Shown: positions 23,481 to 35,500 of the stretch, in pieces | How the letters are laid out: the number at the start of each line of letters is the position of its first letter | How positions within the stretch are numbered: position 1 is the first letter of the stretch | Origin: Psettodes erumei | Lineage: Eukaryota; Chordata; Actinopteri; Pleuronectiformes; Psettodidae | Length of the DNA: 64,000 nt | Reading direction: 5' to 3' | NCBI GenBank assembly: GCA_016785225.1 | Contig: JAFBJZ010000422.1 | Span: forward strand, 2,906,001 to 2,970,000 | The notes under the pieces: model-generated | Told to the model about the DNA's origin: nothing | Database searches by the model: none | Seen by the model: only the letters and a program-made list of their open reading frames with translations | Made by a program: the position numbers and the translations under genes

Positions 23481-26250
23481 TTTCTTTTCTCGAAGCGCTG
23501 AATTCCATCCTTTGTGGTGGTTATGTTCCATTTCTCTCAGACTGCTGCTGCCTCGGATATCTCACTGTATAAAAGTTAGGTACAAGCATTAATTTACCCA
23601 TTCTTCGCTGCAATATGACATGCAATAAAGACCCCAAAAGGGAAAGGAACGGCCCAATTGCACTAACTCGTCAGTTTATTAGAATACACCAAGCTAATGG
23701 AATCAAATACAATTATCTCATAATAAATCTTCTTCGATGAAGCTTGAAACTGTGTTACTGGGATTATGGTGTAATGGATTTACAGTTTATGTACATGAGT
23801 AATATGGGCTCTGTGGCTGGGATGACATCTCAAATCTGTATATTAAAGTTGTGAAATGCATTTAAAAACAGTTTAAACTACAGCTAAATTATGTTAAGTT
23901 ATGTAATGGCTTAGGTTAGCTGGACTCTGTCGTTTCACAACAAATGCACCTTTCTTCCCCCAGCCTGCTGAAAAATAAATAAATAAAACAACCACTTGAG
24001 TTGCTATTACTGTTCAGTTCATAAGAACGTACACCAAATTAAAACATGTTGAAACACACTTGCATTCTAGGCCAGTACTTGCTGTAATTATTTTTTAGGC
24101 ACAGACTTCTCGCCAGGAAAGCTGCACAGTTGGTTTTGGGGAGCCACCCAGCTGTTCAACCAGGTCTTCAAATTTCTTTCAAAATGTACCACTACACTTC
24201 TCAGCTCCTCATCTTTAAACCTGATTCCTAATTTGCATTCTTAATACTTCCAAGTTGCTGTGTGGCGCTTCTGACCTGTAGTATCACTCTTGTAACAGTC
24301 TAATCAGATGGAGGACCCCACTGTTTGTATCTTATATAACACGGTCTTGCCAATTATTTTACATAATTCCACTGATTTACAGGTAGCACTGTGCCAAGAT
24401 AAACAGCATTGCAACATCAAATACAATGAAGATGACTACAAGCCATTAAACATGAATGTAAGAAAAATATGACTTAAGATATATATGCTTTGCAAATGTT
24501 TTACAGGGAAATGTTTTGTGCGTGGGTGTCACTTGACAGTCAAAGTAACTTTTAAAACTCTACAGGGCACCTTTAAATTTGCCACAATATTTGTACTTTA
24601 AATATCAAGCTACAGAAACCAGGCTCAAAATTAACTCAAGGCTCTTGCTCGTACTAACACCAACATTTTAAAGTTTAAAATTTTCTTCAAAGCCATGAAA
24701 ACGTACTCAGGAGATTGTAAGATTCCAATCTGGTTGAATAAATCAACTACTAACTTAGGATCTCTGGTCTCACAAACGGAATGAAAATAATCAGTGTGAG
24801 AACCAACCTCAGTTTGACCCCTTTGTGATATGCATCATTGGAAGAGGGGGCATGCAACCAAACTGTGCTCACAATCACAAGAAAAAGAAGTAATGTAACA
24901 AGTCTCAGGATAGAAAAATATAAAGATTTATTGTGAATTCGTAAAAAGCACGGCCAACATAACAGATGTTTCCTTTTCCTACGGGATGATCAGAAGAACC
25001 ATATCCTATAAAAAGTAAGAGAACAAAAGTAAAATTTACACTCCGATCACCAGGTCAGACATCACTCAGTCATTTTCTCACACAAATTATGGAGATTTAT
25101 GTGTCCGTTTGGTTTCCTGAAATACCAGTGCCATTAAATGGGATCGGGTAACTTTCCAAACAAATGCAACATTTCTGTCTTTATCTGTGAGAACAAGACA
25201 GCCTTGAAGCCTTTAACTTTGTATGCAACAATAAAATAAAAAAACAACATTGACACACAAAGCTATGGCCGACAATAACATTTCTTTTAGATTGGGGCTA
25301 GCAGACACCATTACAAAGCCAAAATCTCAGGATTTAATCGGCATGAACGTGCCACTCACTGGCTTCTGCATCCCCAAGGTCAGTGAAACACACATGGTCA
25401 TAAACCTGCAGAAATGTTTCACTTGTGGTGGAGGAACAACAAACCACAAATGCATAAACTTTTTTTAAGTGCACAAATTGACCCATTGGGGCATTTATTT
25501 AATGACTTAAATTTATTTTGCACCACCCCCTCCTCATGTGGCAACATATTTTACAACACCTGCTGCCTTTGAAGTTTCAAGTGTATTGTTGTACAGGGAA
25601 ATACGGCATCCACTAGCAATGCCACACAACGCTAGGGGAATGAGATGGACCTTCACAACTTATTTTTCAGCAAAGCGCATTTCGTATAATTGCAGACAAG
25701 CACATGGCTGTTTTTTTTACTGCTGTCAGCTTTGGTTACTTACTACCTGTTTACCAACAGACCTTTTCTTATCTTTGATTATTGCTTTAATGGATTTTAA
25801 ACTTTTCCCCCCCACAGTGTCAGGATGTATGAGCATGTGAGTTTCCATCTTGTTCTGTGTTTTGAAACAGTTTTGTCTGCAGACAAATGTTGCCTCCAAG
25901 CTTAGTTATACTGAACTGTTAACATATAAGATGTCCAGTAAAGCAAGTCGCATTTCATGAACACATGCCTTACAAAAGGAGTATTTACCCTTGAGCTATA
26001 GTCAAGTATAACTGTACTTTGTTTTTTCCCAACTAAAAACAATGCTGTACAGCTATATCACACAAGTCACACACTTCTGTGGATTAATCCCAGTCAGCTA
26101 TTAGAAACAGAAGATAAGATAATCATTGTCATTTAATCTACTTTGAAACCCACAGTGCCCAAATGCAAACTTCTTTTCCTGGAAAATCAGTAGCATCCAA
26201 TGTGACCCCTGTTAAATCTAAACAAGATGATTGAAGTAAAAAAAACAGTT
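23481..26250. other. AT-rich intergenic DNA between the two hnrnpa0 genes
   Basis: No coding exon recognised. A minus-strand AATAAA near 24930 could serve an extended hnrnpa0 copy 2 transcript. The 25250-25840 open frames lack domain similarity. Confidence 0.4.
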
Positions 26251-26275
26251 TTCGTTGTTAAAACAAAATCTAGTC

Positions 26276-26281
26276 TTTATT
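26276..26281 (-). terminator. hnrnpa0: poly(A) signal candidate, hnrnpa0 copy 2
   Basis: AATAAA on the minus strand in GAATAAAGAC, about 50 nt after a good splice acceptor (CCTCTTCACAG, exon start 26329). This fits a short terminal 3' UTR exon. Confidence 0.5.
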
Positions 26282-26629
26282 CTTTGCGTATGTTAAAGCC
26301 ACTCAAATCCAACATCAAAAATACTAAACCTGTGAAGAGGGGTCACGTCGATGGTGTTTCATTTTAGAGGTCACATGCCATAAAGGTCAGAAATCCCTGT
26401 CTGAAGAGGCATAATGGATCACTTCACATGGCCACCATATACAGTCAGTGCTTTTGGAAAAGAACATTCATGATTGCACTGGAGCACTGTGTTCTCAAAT
26501 CGCCTCCAAAACTGAAACCGAACACATCTCTACACATCTAAAAAAACCCAAACAAAAATCTTTCAGATTAAAACACTGTTAAACTCAAATGCCCACAGTG
26601 TGGAATCCTTTGTGAAAACTTGACTTCAC

Positions 26630-26734
26630 CTGAGGGGGAGAAGGCACAACCACTCCCGGTCTCCCCGTCGGTGTGGAAACACACACCCCATCATTTTCGG
26701 GGTGATGTCCTCGTGCCCAGGTTACCGTAGCAAC
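26630..26734 (-). other. hnrnpa0: candidate spliced 3' UTR exon of hnrnpa0 copy 2
   Basis: A 105-nt GC-rich island in AT-rich DNA, flanked on the minus strand by a strong acceptor (pyrimidine tract ending CCATCTCCTCCAG) and donor CAG/GTGAAG. A matching upstream donor CAG/GTAGGAAG lies at 28159, 190 nt past the stop codon. No transcript evidence is available here. Confidence 0.4.
26721..26734. promoter_or_regulatory. RFX X-box motif
   Basis: GTTACCGTAGCAAC fits GTNRCC-N2-RGYAAC exactly, an inverted-repeat RFX-factor site. It lies in the GC-rich island and overlaps the edge of the candidate 3' UTR exon. Confidence 0.4.
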
Positions 26735-28349
26735 CTGGAGGAGATGGAAGAGAAACAGAGTGAGAAACTGTACAGAACAAGGGTTCCTGGAGGAGACACC
26801 ACTTGTTCCCTTTAATGATGGAACAAAATTTGGGTCCCCACCACCCAGTTCAAATTAAGGTAATAACCCCCTTTTGTTAATTTAAGATTAGCTATATAAA
26901 AAAGGAGTATTGAGCTATGAAGTGTCAGTTATATCGTTTAAGATTAAATGATGGCACATGTTAGTGTACCATCTCAAAGATATTCCATACATGGTTGACC
27001 AACACAGAGTGAAGACAGGTTGATTTACATACCTAGTTTGCTGGATGTGGATATCCTAAAGAGATATTTCAGACTCCTATCACAATCGACCCCAGGTAAT
27101 CAACAGGGTCCTGATGTAGCCTACAAACAAACTGCTACGGCTATTTTGGCTGGGGTAGCCTACCGGAATACGAGTAAGAACACCTAAATGTAGGAATAAT
27201 CAAAGATAAATATCAGAGCCCTCATGTCCACATAGAGATATGTATTCAAATATGTAAAAGGAAAAATAAGAAGGTTATATTAGCAATGTCTACAAACCAC
27301 ATAATTTTAAAAACAAGGTCAAACCCTACAAAGCCTACATGCATTGGCTGTGGGTAGACTACAACTTCTGTAACCATTTCACCCACCTGAGAGTAAGGGA
27401 ATAAACTGTGGGACAGATGCCATGTAACTAAAGATCAAGATGGTGCCCCTTATAAAACCTGTGGATGAACTTGAGGAAGCCTGGTTAAATAAGTAAAATA
27501 ACTAAGCTAAGTGGTATAACGTTTTATTTAAAATGAACATACATAAGCATACCAAAGTGTTCTTAACAGTAGGTTTGTTCTCCAGACATGAAAGTTTTAC
27601 AATATACATTAGATATTGCTACAGGTAGATGGAAAATGAACAATATTTAGACTGAAACTAGTACTATGGAGAGTTTGAGTACACTGTGGGGAAGGAAACA
27701 AGGAAACTGGATCCTGCAGTGTCACGTTCCCGCCTTTGCTGAATGACCCAAGTAAATATACAAATCGCTGTGTTCAGCATAACAAAGCTATGAAATCCAA
27801 AATCCACATAACATGCTGTCTCATCCTCGTTACAATGAAATGCACGATAGATTTACTCCAGAAAACAAAAACCTCTAACCTAAGTCTAAACTGCTTAAAA
27901 ATGTAAATATTTAAGATAATCAGAACTTGTCAGCAAAACAATCCTACAAAGAAAGTTTCAAAAAAAAAAAACACAACGAGTGAACGCAAATTCTTTTTTA
28001 AAAAAATAATAAACTCTAAACGACAGCCACACGCCGTTGGCGTTGGTACATAAAAGGGGATCGATGTGTGTATTATTCTTCATGTCAATGTGTCCTAGTA
28101 GAGAACGGCAACAACCGCTGCTCGTTACTATCGGATTTTCTGGGAGATGACCTTCCTACCTGTTTGGGGGGTTTGAGGTCTTCATTTTGATTAGGGGGTC
28201 TCTGTGTCCGTATCTCTGCCATGGTTGGGGTTTCACGGCAGACGCCCCGTAACTGAATTTGAGTTTTGGCGTTCAAATCCTGGCTGGAGGTAACTCGTGG
28301 CGGAGGGGGTGGGGTTTGGGTGGTTGACTCGCCATTCCTGCTGTCCCTT

Positions 28350-29243
28350 TTAGTAGCCGCCGCCGTAGCCCCCTCTCGGGTAGCCGCCGCCGCCGCCGCC
28401 TCTGGAGTAGGGTGCAGCGCTCCTCTGGCCGCCGAAGGGCCCCTTCATGGGGCCATAACCAGACGAGTGCTGGCCATAGCCGCTGCCAAACTCGTTGTAA
28501 CCATTTCCACCACCATAGCCGCTCCCCTGTTCCCCATAGCCACCCCCATACGGCCCGCCGTAACCTCCGTAGCCGCCACAATTGTAGCCTCCGCCATTTC
28601 CGTAGTTGTAGTTTCCGCCGTAGTCCCTGCTGCCGTAGCCATTTTGATTTCCCCTCATGCCTCTACCCGGTCTGCCCCTCGGAGCCATACCGCTTCTGTT
28701 GGCCGCCTGCATCTCCTGTTTAGTCAGGGCTTTCTTAACCTCGACTTTGTGTCCGTTGACGGTGTGGAACTTCACCACGACCGCTTTGTCGGCCGCGTCG
28801 TGGTCGGTGAAGTACACAAAGCCAAACCCCCTTTTCTTTCCGGTCTCCTTCTCTGAGATGACTTCGGCCTTCTCGATCTGGCCGTACTGGGAGAAATAAT
28901 CAGTGAGGTGTTCCTCTTCGATGTCGTCCTTCAGGCCGCCAACGAAGATTTTCTTTACCTTAGCGAGTGCCTCGGGCTTGTTGGCGTCTTCTCTCGCCAC
29001 GGCCCGCTTCAATTCGACTGCGTTGCCGTCGACGGTGTGCGGCCTAGCCGCCATTGCCGCGTCGGCCTCCTCCGGCGTGGAGTAGGTTACAAAGCCGAAG
29101 CAGCGGGACCGCTGCAGCTGCTTGTTCACGACCACGACGCAGTCGGTGAGCGTACCGTACTGCTCGAAATGCTTGCGCAGACCATCGTCGTCGGTGTCCA
29201 CGTTCAGTCCACCGACGAAAAGTTTACAAAGCTGGTCGGTCAT
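28350..29243 (-). CDS. hnrnpa0: heterogeneous nuclear ribonucleoprotein A0, copy 2
   Basis: A second complete single-exon hnRNP A0, also 297 aa. RRM1 has KLFVGG at 7-12 and RCFGFVTY at 47-54; RRM2 has KIFVGGL at 98-104 and RGFGFVYF at 138-145. The C-terminal third is Gly/Tyr/Asn-rich, with a YGPMKG...APY PY-NLS-like segment near 255-275 and a GGYGGGY end. Several stretches (GLKDDI, KFHTVNGHKVEVKKA, CFGFVTYS) are closer to human HNRNPA0 than copy 1 is, so this may be the more conserved copy. Position 83 is Ala, not the Ser that human has at 84. The plus-strand frame at 28266-28856 is an antisense shadow. Its promoter has a TATA box, unlike copy 1. Confidence 0.95.
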   Translation of the reverse strand: MTDQLCKLFVGGLNVDTDDDGLRKHFEQYGTLTDCVVVVNKQLQRSRCFGFVTYSTPEEADAAMAARPHTVDGNAVELKRAVAREDANKPEALAKVKKIFVGGLKDDIEEEHLTDYFSQYGQIEKAEVISEKETGKKRGFGFVYFTDHDAADKAVVVKFHTVNGHKVEVKKALTKQEMQAANRSGMAPRGRPGRGMRGNQNGYGSRDYGGNYNYGNGGGYNCGGYGGYGGPYGGGYGEQGSGYGGGNGYNEFGSGYGQHSSGYGPMKGPFGGQRSAAPYSRGGGGGGYPRGGYGGGY

Positions 29244-29314
29244 ATTTATGTTTTTTTTCTTTTGAATGACGGCGTTTCGCTCTCGTCTCGACGTGTCCGG
29301 TCGTCGGTTAACCT

Positions 29315-29400
29315 TAAAATGGTGGCGGGGGAAGCGCGTCGCTCTATTTATAGCGGGGGGCGAAGCCTACGAAGTCGGCGCCACCTCTTCCGGTACACGA
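29315..29400 (-). promoter_or_regulatory. hnrnpa0: TATA-containing promoter of hnrnpa0 copy 2
   Basis: TATAAATA on the minus strand at 29345-29352, flanked by GC-rich sequence, about 100 bp upstream of the start codon. Transcription would begin near 29315-29320. Upstream CTTCCGG-like (ETS) sequence is present near 29388. Confidence 0.65.
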
Positions 29401-29914
29401 CTCGTTCCTTTGTTTTGTGTCGAAAAAACATAACCGATACTCTGAACGTACAAAACCACACATTATAAAATTACGGCCGTGATTTCGAAGTACGGGAGAA
29501 AGTAAGTTGTACAAGCTTAGTCATACTGCACTGTTCATCAGTCACGATGTTGAGATCACAAATTGAAGGCTGAGGTAATAAAATGATCTGCATGGGGGCA
29601 TAAAGGACACACGGTGCTGTCTGATAAATTTCTTAATCCAAAAATCAAAGGAAATGTGGAGCCATGTGCAAATACAGTTAAAAATCAGAAGACAGCACAT
29701 GTGGCATGGCCTTGGGATTTCTTTGTACATCATATTTTGAGAAATGGTTGCTCATCTTATCATACCTGACAGAAGGAAAACTCGTGGCCCAGGTTAAAAC
29801 GTTTCAATTTCAGGAGACTAAAAGTGAGTGAACATGCAACAAATCCAAAAACATGTCCAATTCAGTTTTTTTCCCCAGAATGTAAGGCAGACATTAGAAC
29901 AATTTTCATCAGTC

Positions 29915-30065
29915 ACCAGAACTACAATAATCAATCAAGTAGTCAATTGATCTCTGTCTACTATCTCTGTTTAATATCAGAAATTTCATTATCTTTGGGT
30001 TTTGGACCACTGGGTCAAAGAAAACAACTTAAATATGTTACAGTGGAATTTTGAAAGTTGTCATG
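29915..30065. repeat. fragment of a common teleost interspersed repeat
   Basis: AATCAATCAAGTAGTCAATTG and TCTTTGGGTTTTGGACC resemble internal parts of a repeat widespread in fish genomes. Similar fragments occur at 42285-42560, 51335-51500 and 61428-61600. Recognition is from memory; no family name is assigned. Confidence 0.4.
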
Positions 30066-30374
30066 GTGGTCTTCATTTTCTTCACAATCATTTGTGAAGA
30101 AAATGAATATCATCATATATGAAAAAAAAAGTCTTGTTAGTTGCTTGCAGCACCCCAAAATCCTGAAGTAAGAGCACACACAAAAGCCTCACTGGTAACA
30201 GATGCATTGTTTTTGGAGCAAATTGTAATTTGCACCTCAGTGGTGTTGAAAAATTAAAGGTTAGTTTCCGGTTTGGGAGAAAAATAGTAAAATATCATGA
30301 TTTAAGCGCCTGGGTTGGCATGAAGTCTATTACAGATAAGTGATCAGCACCATAGGACATTACCATCTGTATGC

Positions 30375-31019
30375 ATGCTTTTCACTGCTAGACCAAAAAA
30401 CGCCCACACAGAATCCTCCTCTGACCATGGGGATCCAGGCGGTTTAAGGTGGAAGATGCAACACACGGTGGCATTTCCACATCAATGTCACATCACACCT
30501 ACCAGAATTTATGGTAATGCTGATTTTAGAGCCCATGGAGCAGACACTGCAAATAAAGAAACACTGAAATCAAAGTTCACTGAAATCTTTATGAGGCATA
30601 TTGCTCATGAAACAATCCCTTTATCTATTCTACCAACACAAACACACAGGACAGTCTGTGTCTTTACAAATAACAGTTCCAAATCATTGATGGACACAAA
30701 TGAGGCAATGTTTGATTTGTCAATAAACATCAAACAAATTGATACGACTGACCACAAGACTGATCATGTTGAACAGAAAACTGCACTTTTGGATCGGCTT
30801 TGGTCAGGTGTTTTGTGTATTTTCAGAATTATTTGTGCATTAATTGACAATGAAGTCAAATTTCATGTCATATTAATCCACATTCCATCTTGTTCTGTTC
30901 CCATTTCTAGTCCATTCATCTTCTACAGAAAGTCATGTTTTCAGATGACTAATAGCAAAGTTGTTCCTTATAGGTTTGCAAGAAAAGGCAGAATTCTTCA
31001 ATCTACAGCCCCCAGCTGA
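30375..31019 (+). other. long uncharacterised open frame (214 codons)
   Basis: The longest open frame in the window not explained by a known gene or its shadow. The product shows no signal peptide, membrane segment, repeat or domain that I recognise, and the sequence has no obvious GC3 bias. Most likely chance or a decayed element, but unusual for AT-rich DNA. Confidence 0.15.
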
Positions 31020-31987
31020 GATTTCTTCCCTGCCTCTTAGTGTGTTTTTAAAATAAATGATTGCATGAAACTACAGGAAATGTTGGTGCTTTGTCTGCTC
31101 AGTTAACCCTGTAGAGTGTTGGTACCACAAGTAGCTTTAACAAATGCAGAATTTAAAAAGATGAATATCATTACAGTCCTTCTCTTTATTTCCTTGTTCA
31201 CTGTTGGAAAAATAGTTCTGAAATTAAAATGATCTGGGTAAGGTTGAATTAAGTAAAAACGCCCAGTTTTCTCAAAGACAAGTTCACTGAAAAGTACTCA
31301 TTCTTTTAGCTGAAGAACAAAAAGGGAAATTGGTACAGAACAGCTGAAAATGGCAAACCTCACACAAAAAAGGAAGACAATTTGCTCTTTAAAAAAATGG
31401 TTGCCTCATTTGGAATATTGCGTAAACGTCATTATGGCAGTAAATACCATAATCAATATTAAAAGTTTGTGAAACCAAGAGCCTCCCGTGTTGGCTGAGG
31501 ACATTGCGGGCTATATCATGTCAACAATAGCCAAGAAAAGACTTGGTCAGCTCACACAGCAATCTTCGCAGAAGGTTAATCTTTGTTGTCATCACTTGTC
31601 CCTCAAAACCCTTAAATTTTACATTAGGGTGTTCAAATCCTACCTAATATTTACATTTAAAAAGGAGCCTCCTGCAGCCCAATCAAGCTCCAGGTTCATA
31701 GCCACAGAGGGGTTAAATGCAAAAATGTTAGGCAGTTAAAGGAGGCATTTAACATATATGCCGTCAACAACCCACCCAAGAGCATGTGGCTAGAATACAA
31801 CAGCATGCATCACATAAAAAGATGCTAATATGAGACCAGACAGCCATGTTCGTTTAAAATAAAAAAAGGCCCAAATCTCATGTGTTAATCTGGTTAATGA
31901 GGTGAGTTAACACAGTCCTGCCACGTCATTTAAGTAACAAAGGAACACAACTAGTAAAATGGAAAAAAGGCAAAGTAACATCAAGTT

Positions 31988-31993
31988 TTTATT
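31988..31993 (-). terminator. maea: candidate poly(A) signal of maea
   Basis: AATAAA on the minus strand, about 430 bp past the maea stop codon, giving a 3' UTR of about 450 nt. Another hexamer near 31188 could serve a longer form. Confidence 0.5.
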
Positions 31994-32424
31994 TGTTGTA
32001 GTAAAATCAAACATCTACCTAGCAGTTTTGTCACCCCCTCAGTCCTCTTTTCTCTACTCTCTCATCTTCAGAGTGAAGGCCTGTGAGATAATGACAGTGT
32101 CGATAGTCCATGTGCTTGAATGAATCAGATCAAACAACTTCTAGCCACATCGAAAACAGTCTGAAAGGAGACGAGCCCAGTTTCTGTGTGATGAAAAGGG
32201 AGGGAATGGAGAGAGAGGGGTGAATAGGAGTCAGTCATGTATGGGGGGGGGGGTCGTTGTAGGTTATTCTGGGTGAGTCGGTGTGTATGTGGGGGAGGGG
32301 GCGGGTGATAGACGGGCACTGGATCACAGCTCCAGAGGTGGCTCTCTGAGTATGCCAGGTCACAGGTGATGGATGAAGGGCTGTATTTAATCATGTTAAC
32401 CATCAGACGGGGTTATCTGAATGA

Positions 32425-32520
32425 TCACATGATGTAGACCTTCTCAGCCTGAGAGAAGTTGAAGACTTCTTTGGTTCTGGGACACACCACTTTGTCATCT
32501 TGGCGGATGGACAGAAGAGA
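32425..32520 (-). CDS. maea: maea coding exon 9 (last)
   Basis: Residues 366-396, SLLSIRQDDKVVCPRTKEVF to the C terminus YIM and TGA. Acceptor CTCTTCCAG. The conserved C-terminal tail is part of the RING-like fold. Confidence 0.96.
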   Translation of the reverse strand, partial: SLLSIRQDDKVVCPRTKEVFNFSQAEKVYIM

Positions 32521-35500
32521 CTGGAAGAGATAATAAAGACGGGATAAATAATCGCAAAGAAAAACTGCCATCACAGTTTTTAAGAACTTTTTACTTTCAT
32601 GTTTCACATCTTTACACAGCCCCTGTGCACTTGGACTGTAGTTCATCTTGCATTGTACTCACATTGTAGCCATAGACATATCCATTTGGAAGCATCATCG
32701 GAGGGTTGTTTTCATTCATGACCTCCCCAGAGATCTTACAGACTAGTCTGGAGTTGGCACAGTGAGCCATGGGTAGTGGTTGGGCCAACTTGTTTAGAGA
32801 TTTACTGCACACTGGGCAGTCTGGGTTCTTCGAGGTACCATCCTCCTTGTAGCACTGACTGGATTGGGCATGAAGGTTAAGGAGGTTAATTTATTTCTTT
32901 TAGTCTCTGCTTTCCCTTATTCACCATAAAAGTAATCAATTTTTGTATCCTTAAATAGTTTTAGAAGTTTACTACAAATTTACTACAACTCTCAGACAAA
33001 AAAAAACATGTAGGCTTTACTATACGTACACTTAGGCTAATCTGCCTTGAACCCTTTCATAATACAGTTGTCACCTTGCTAATCACTGTCAGCAGAGACT
33101 CAGGTCTGCAGTGTAGCTTCACTGATAAATCTGAGGACTTCACTAAATTTAAACTGAACAAATTATCAGCTAAAGGTAAGGTTTCACCCCCGTCTGTCCA
33201 CCTACCACTCCCTGTCTTGACTGTCCCTCTGTGTGCGATGTTTCCATCTCTCATGACATTTAAAAGTCACGTATGATTTTATTAATTTCCATTTCCATTG
33301 TCGACGTTAGTTCCCCAAAGCCAGGCAGCAAAGCCAGCATCTGTCTAACACTATTACTATGTGTGTTATGGTAGGATACGGTGTCTTGATGGCAGACAGA
33401 CCAGCCTGTAGGGTGATAGTGAACACAGAGTTGTTTCCAAGCTGGTGCAGTCTGTAGTTATCATATCGGAACTGCTGGATCAGCATCTTCCAGCGGGCTG
33501 GATCCAAAAGATCCTGATGGAACACAAACAAAAGAGAAACAGGAGAGGTTGTTTATTTTCTTACACATTTTACTCAAGGGGCCACTGGAAACAGGAAGTA
33601 TTATCATGCACCTCTACAATTCAGGCAGAAGAATGAGAATGTTTTGGTAATAACCACAGTATACAGGAGAAGAGTTGGGCAACCTGTTTTGCAACAATTT
33701 ACAAGTGTGTCAACCACAAGTGTGGCTGGTACAAAGTCATAACTCATGACCTTGAGACCAACAATAGCTTTAAGTCAACCCTTCAGTATATTATGTTGTA
33801 TTTGGTGGATTACTTTCTACTCTCTTTGGCAAATGGAAACTTTTCCCTCCATTAAGACAGCAATGTGGAAAACTAACTATCTGTTCCACTGTCATGAGTG
33901 GTAACAGCAATACCCATCACACCCTGTGCATATAATGGTGTTATATAGTCTCTTTTTGGCTTCCACAGTTAATTAAATGTGGGTCGTGGTGATACTACAG
34001 ACTATCTGCCCAAAGTAAATCTGCCTATTCACACAGTAACTTGCTCCCCAGTTACATGCATTGGTTTCAAAGAAACTGAACAACTCTCTGCTTATCAAAC
34101 ACAGCTGAGGTACTGTGCAAGTGTTTTCACTAAAGACAGCATGTACTGTGTAAATGCTTTGATGATGATAATAAATGTGCAGATGTGCAAATATACAAAT
34201 ATGCTGGCAAAAGACAAAAGGTCTGGGTTCAGCTTCTGTCAAACTGGCACAAGTTGTCATTCTAATTTGGCTGGAGTCGATCTACTATGTTGAAAGAGCC
34301 AAAAGCTTTTAGTGATAAATCATTGATGTAATGATGCCAGGATACAAATCTATTTCTCAGAAGATTAAAAATAACAACACTGCTCTCTAAAACAGCTGCC
34401 CAAGGACAAGTCTAAATGGACTCAAGTGGAAGCTGAGTTCTTTTTTTTTTAACTGAGGGCGCCCTCTAGTGACTGGTCTGTTGCCATAGCACATTCTCTG
34501 CTTGATCTCTATGAAGTTCCACTAAAATAATTTGAGTGGTGTATTCTTGATGCAATTTTAAAAAGCATTTGTTGGATGTGTAAAATGTGTCTGAGCAAAC
34601 AGTCATATTTATGTACGTTTACAATGGTTAGGACCGGAAATGTTACCCTGTATGGAGAGATGTGTGTATCTGATGGGAAGGCCAGCATCCCCATCACCTG
34701 CCGAACCTCATCCAACTGTCCACCTTCTGCTTGGCTGAAGTGTTTCCTTGCATGTCTGACAGAAAAAAAGACAAACACGTGCATAGGATGAACAGTTAAT
34801 ACATCCCACGTGTTAATGTTGTACTAGCCTTAATAAACAGGTCGTTTGTCCACATTTGTAACGATACAGTGTGTGATGTGGTTCTATGTTCAGTACCTGA
34901 CTGCATCCATGCGCTTGTTTTGTCGAATGAGCTCAATGAACTCCTGGATTCTCAGACTGAACTCAAGACAGCTCTGCCAAAGAAACAAGACAAAGATGCC
35001 ATTGAGTTTAAGACACTTTCGTGCTGCAAAGCCCTCAGAAGTTATCTTCTGTATCTGGTGAACCCAGGACATACTGCTGCATGGAGACAGATCTCATGTA
35101 ACCACTGTGGTACTGGGGGATCCCAAAGCTGCCTGTTATCGACCGTTGTTTGTTGACCAATGTTTTTTGTTTTTTGTTTTTTTTTTTAAATAGGAAAATG
35201 TGCTGCTAAAATCTTCCTGAAGAAGATAATACAAGTGGAAATTTCACAAGGACAGGAAAAAAGACAAAAGTAAAAAAAACAGCCTTATAACTGTGCACTT
35301 TTTGAGGCATCAATCTACTACAGTGTTGACTGTGTTAAGTACCAGCTAACTGGGAATATTATTGTGTTCCTGCAGGTCTGAACTCTTCTTAGCACTTTCT
35401 GGTTTAATAGGATAATCCTAGGATTAACACTTTAACTTACTAAACACCCAGAATGAGTTATTTAATCTTACCATGTCTGTTTTAGAAATCGTTACACTAC

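Larger units (their letters stand above)
29401..31974. other. intergenic DNA between hnrnpa0 copy 2 and maea
   Basis: Mostly AT-rich. It contains one dispersed-repeat fragment (29915-30065) and one unusually long open frame (30375-31019). Nothing else recognised. Confidence 0.4.

Noticed and set aside
28266..29468. Long plus-strand open frames over hnrnpa0 copy 2 (196 and 186 codons)
   Set aside because: Antisense shadows for the same reason.
34459..34475. GCGCCCTCTAGTGACTGG as another CTCF site
   Set aside because: It misses a conserved G near the end of the core (TGA instead of TGG), and similar CTCTAGTGG strings at 5237 and 5720 look like repeat-derived pieces.
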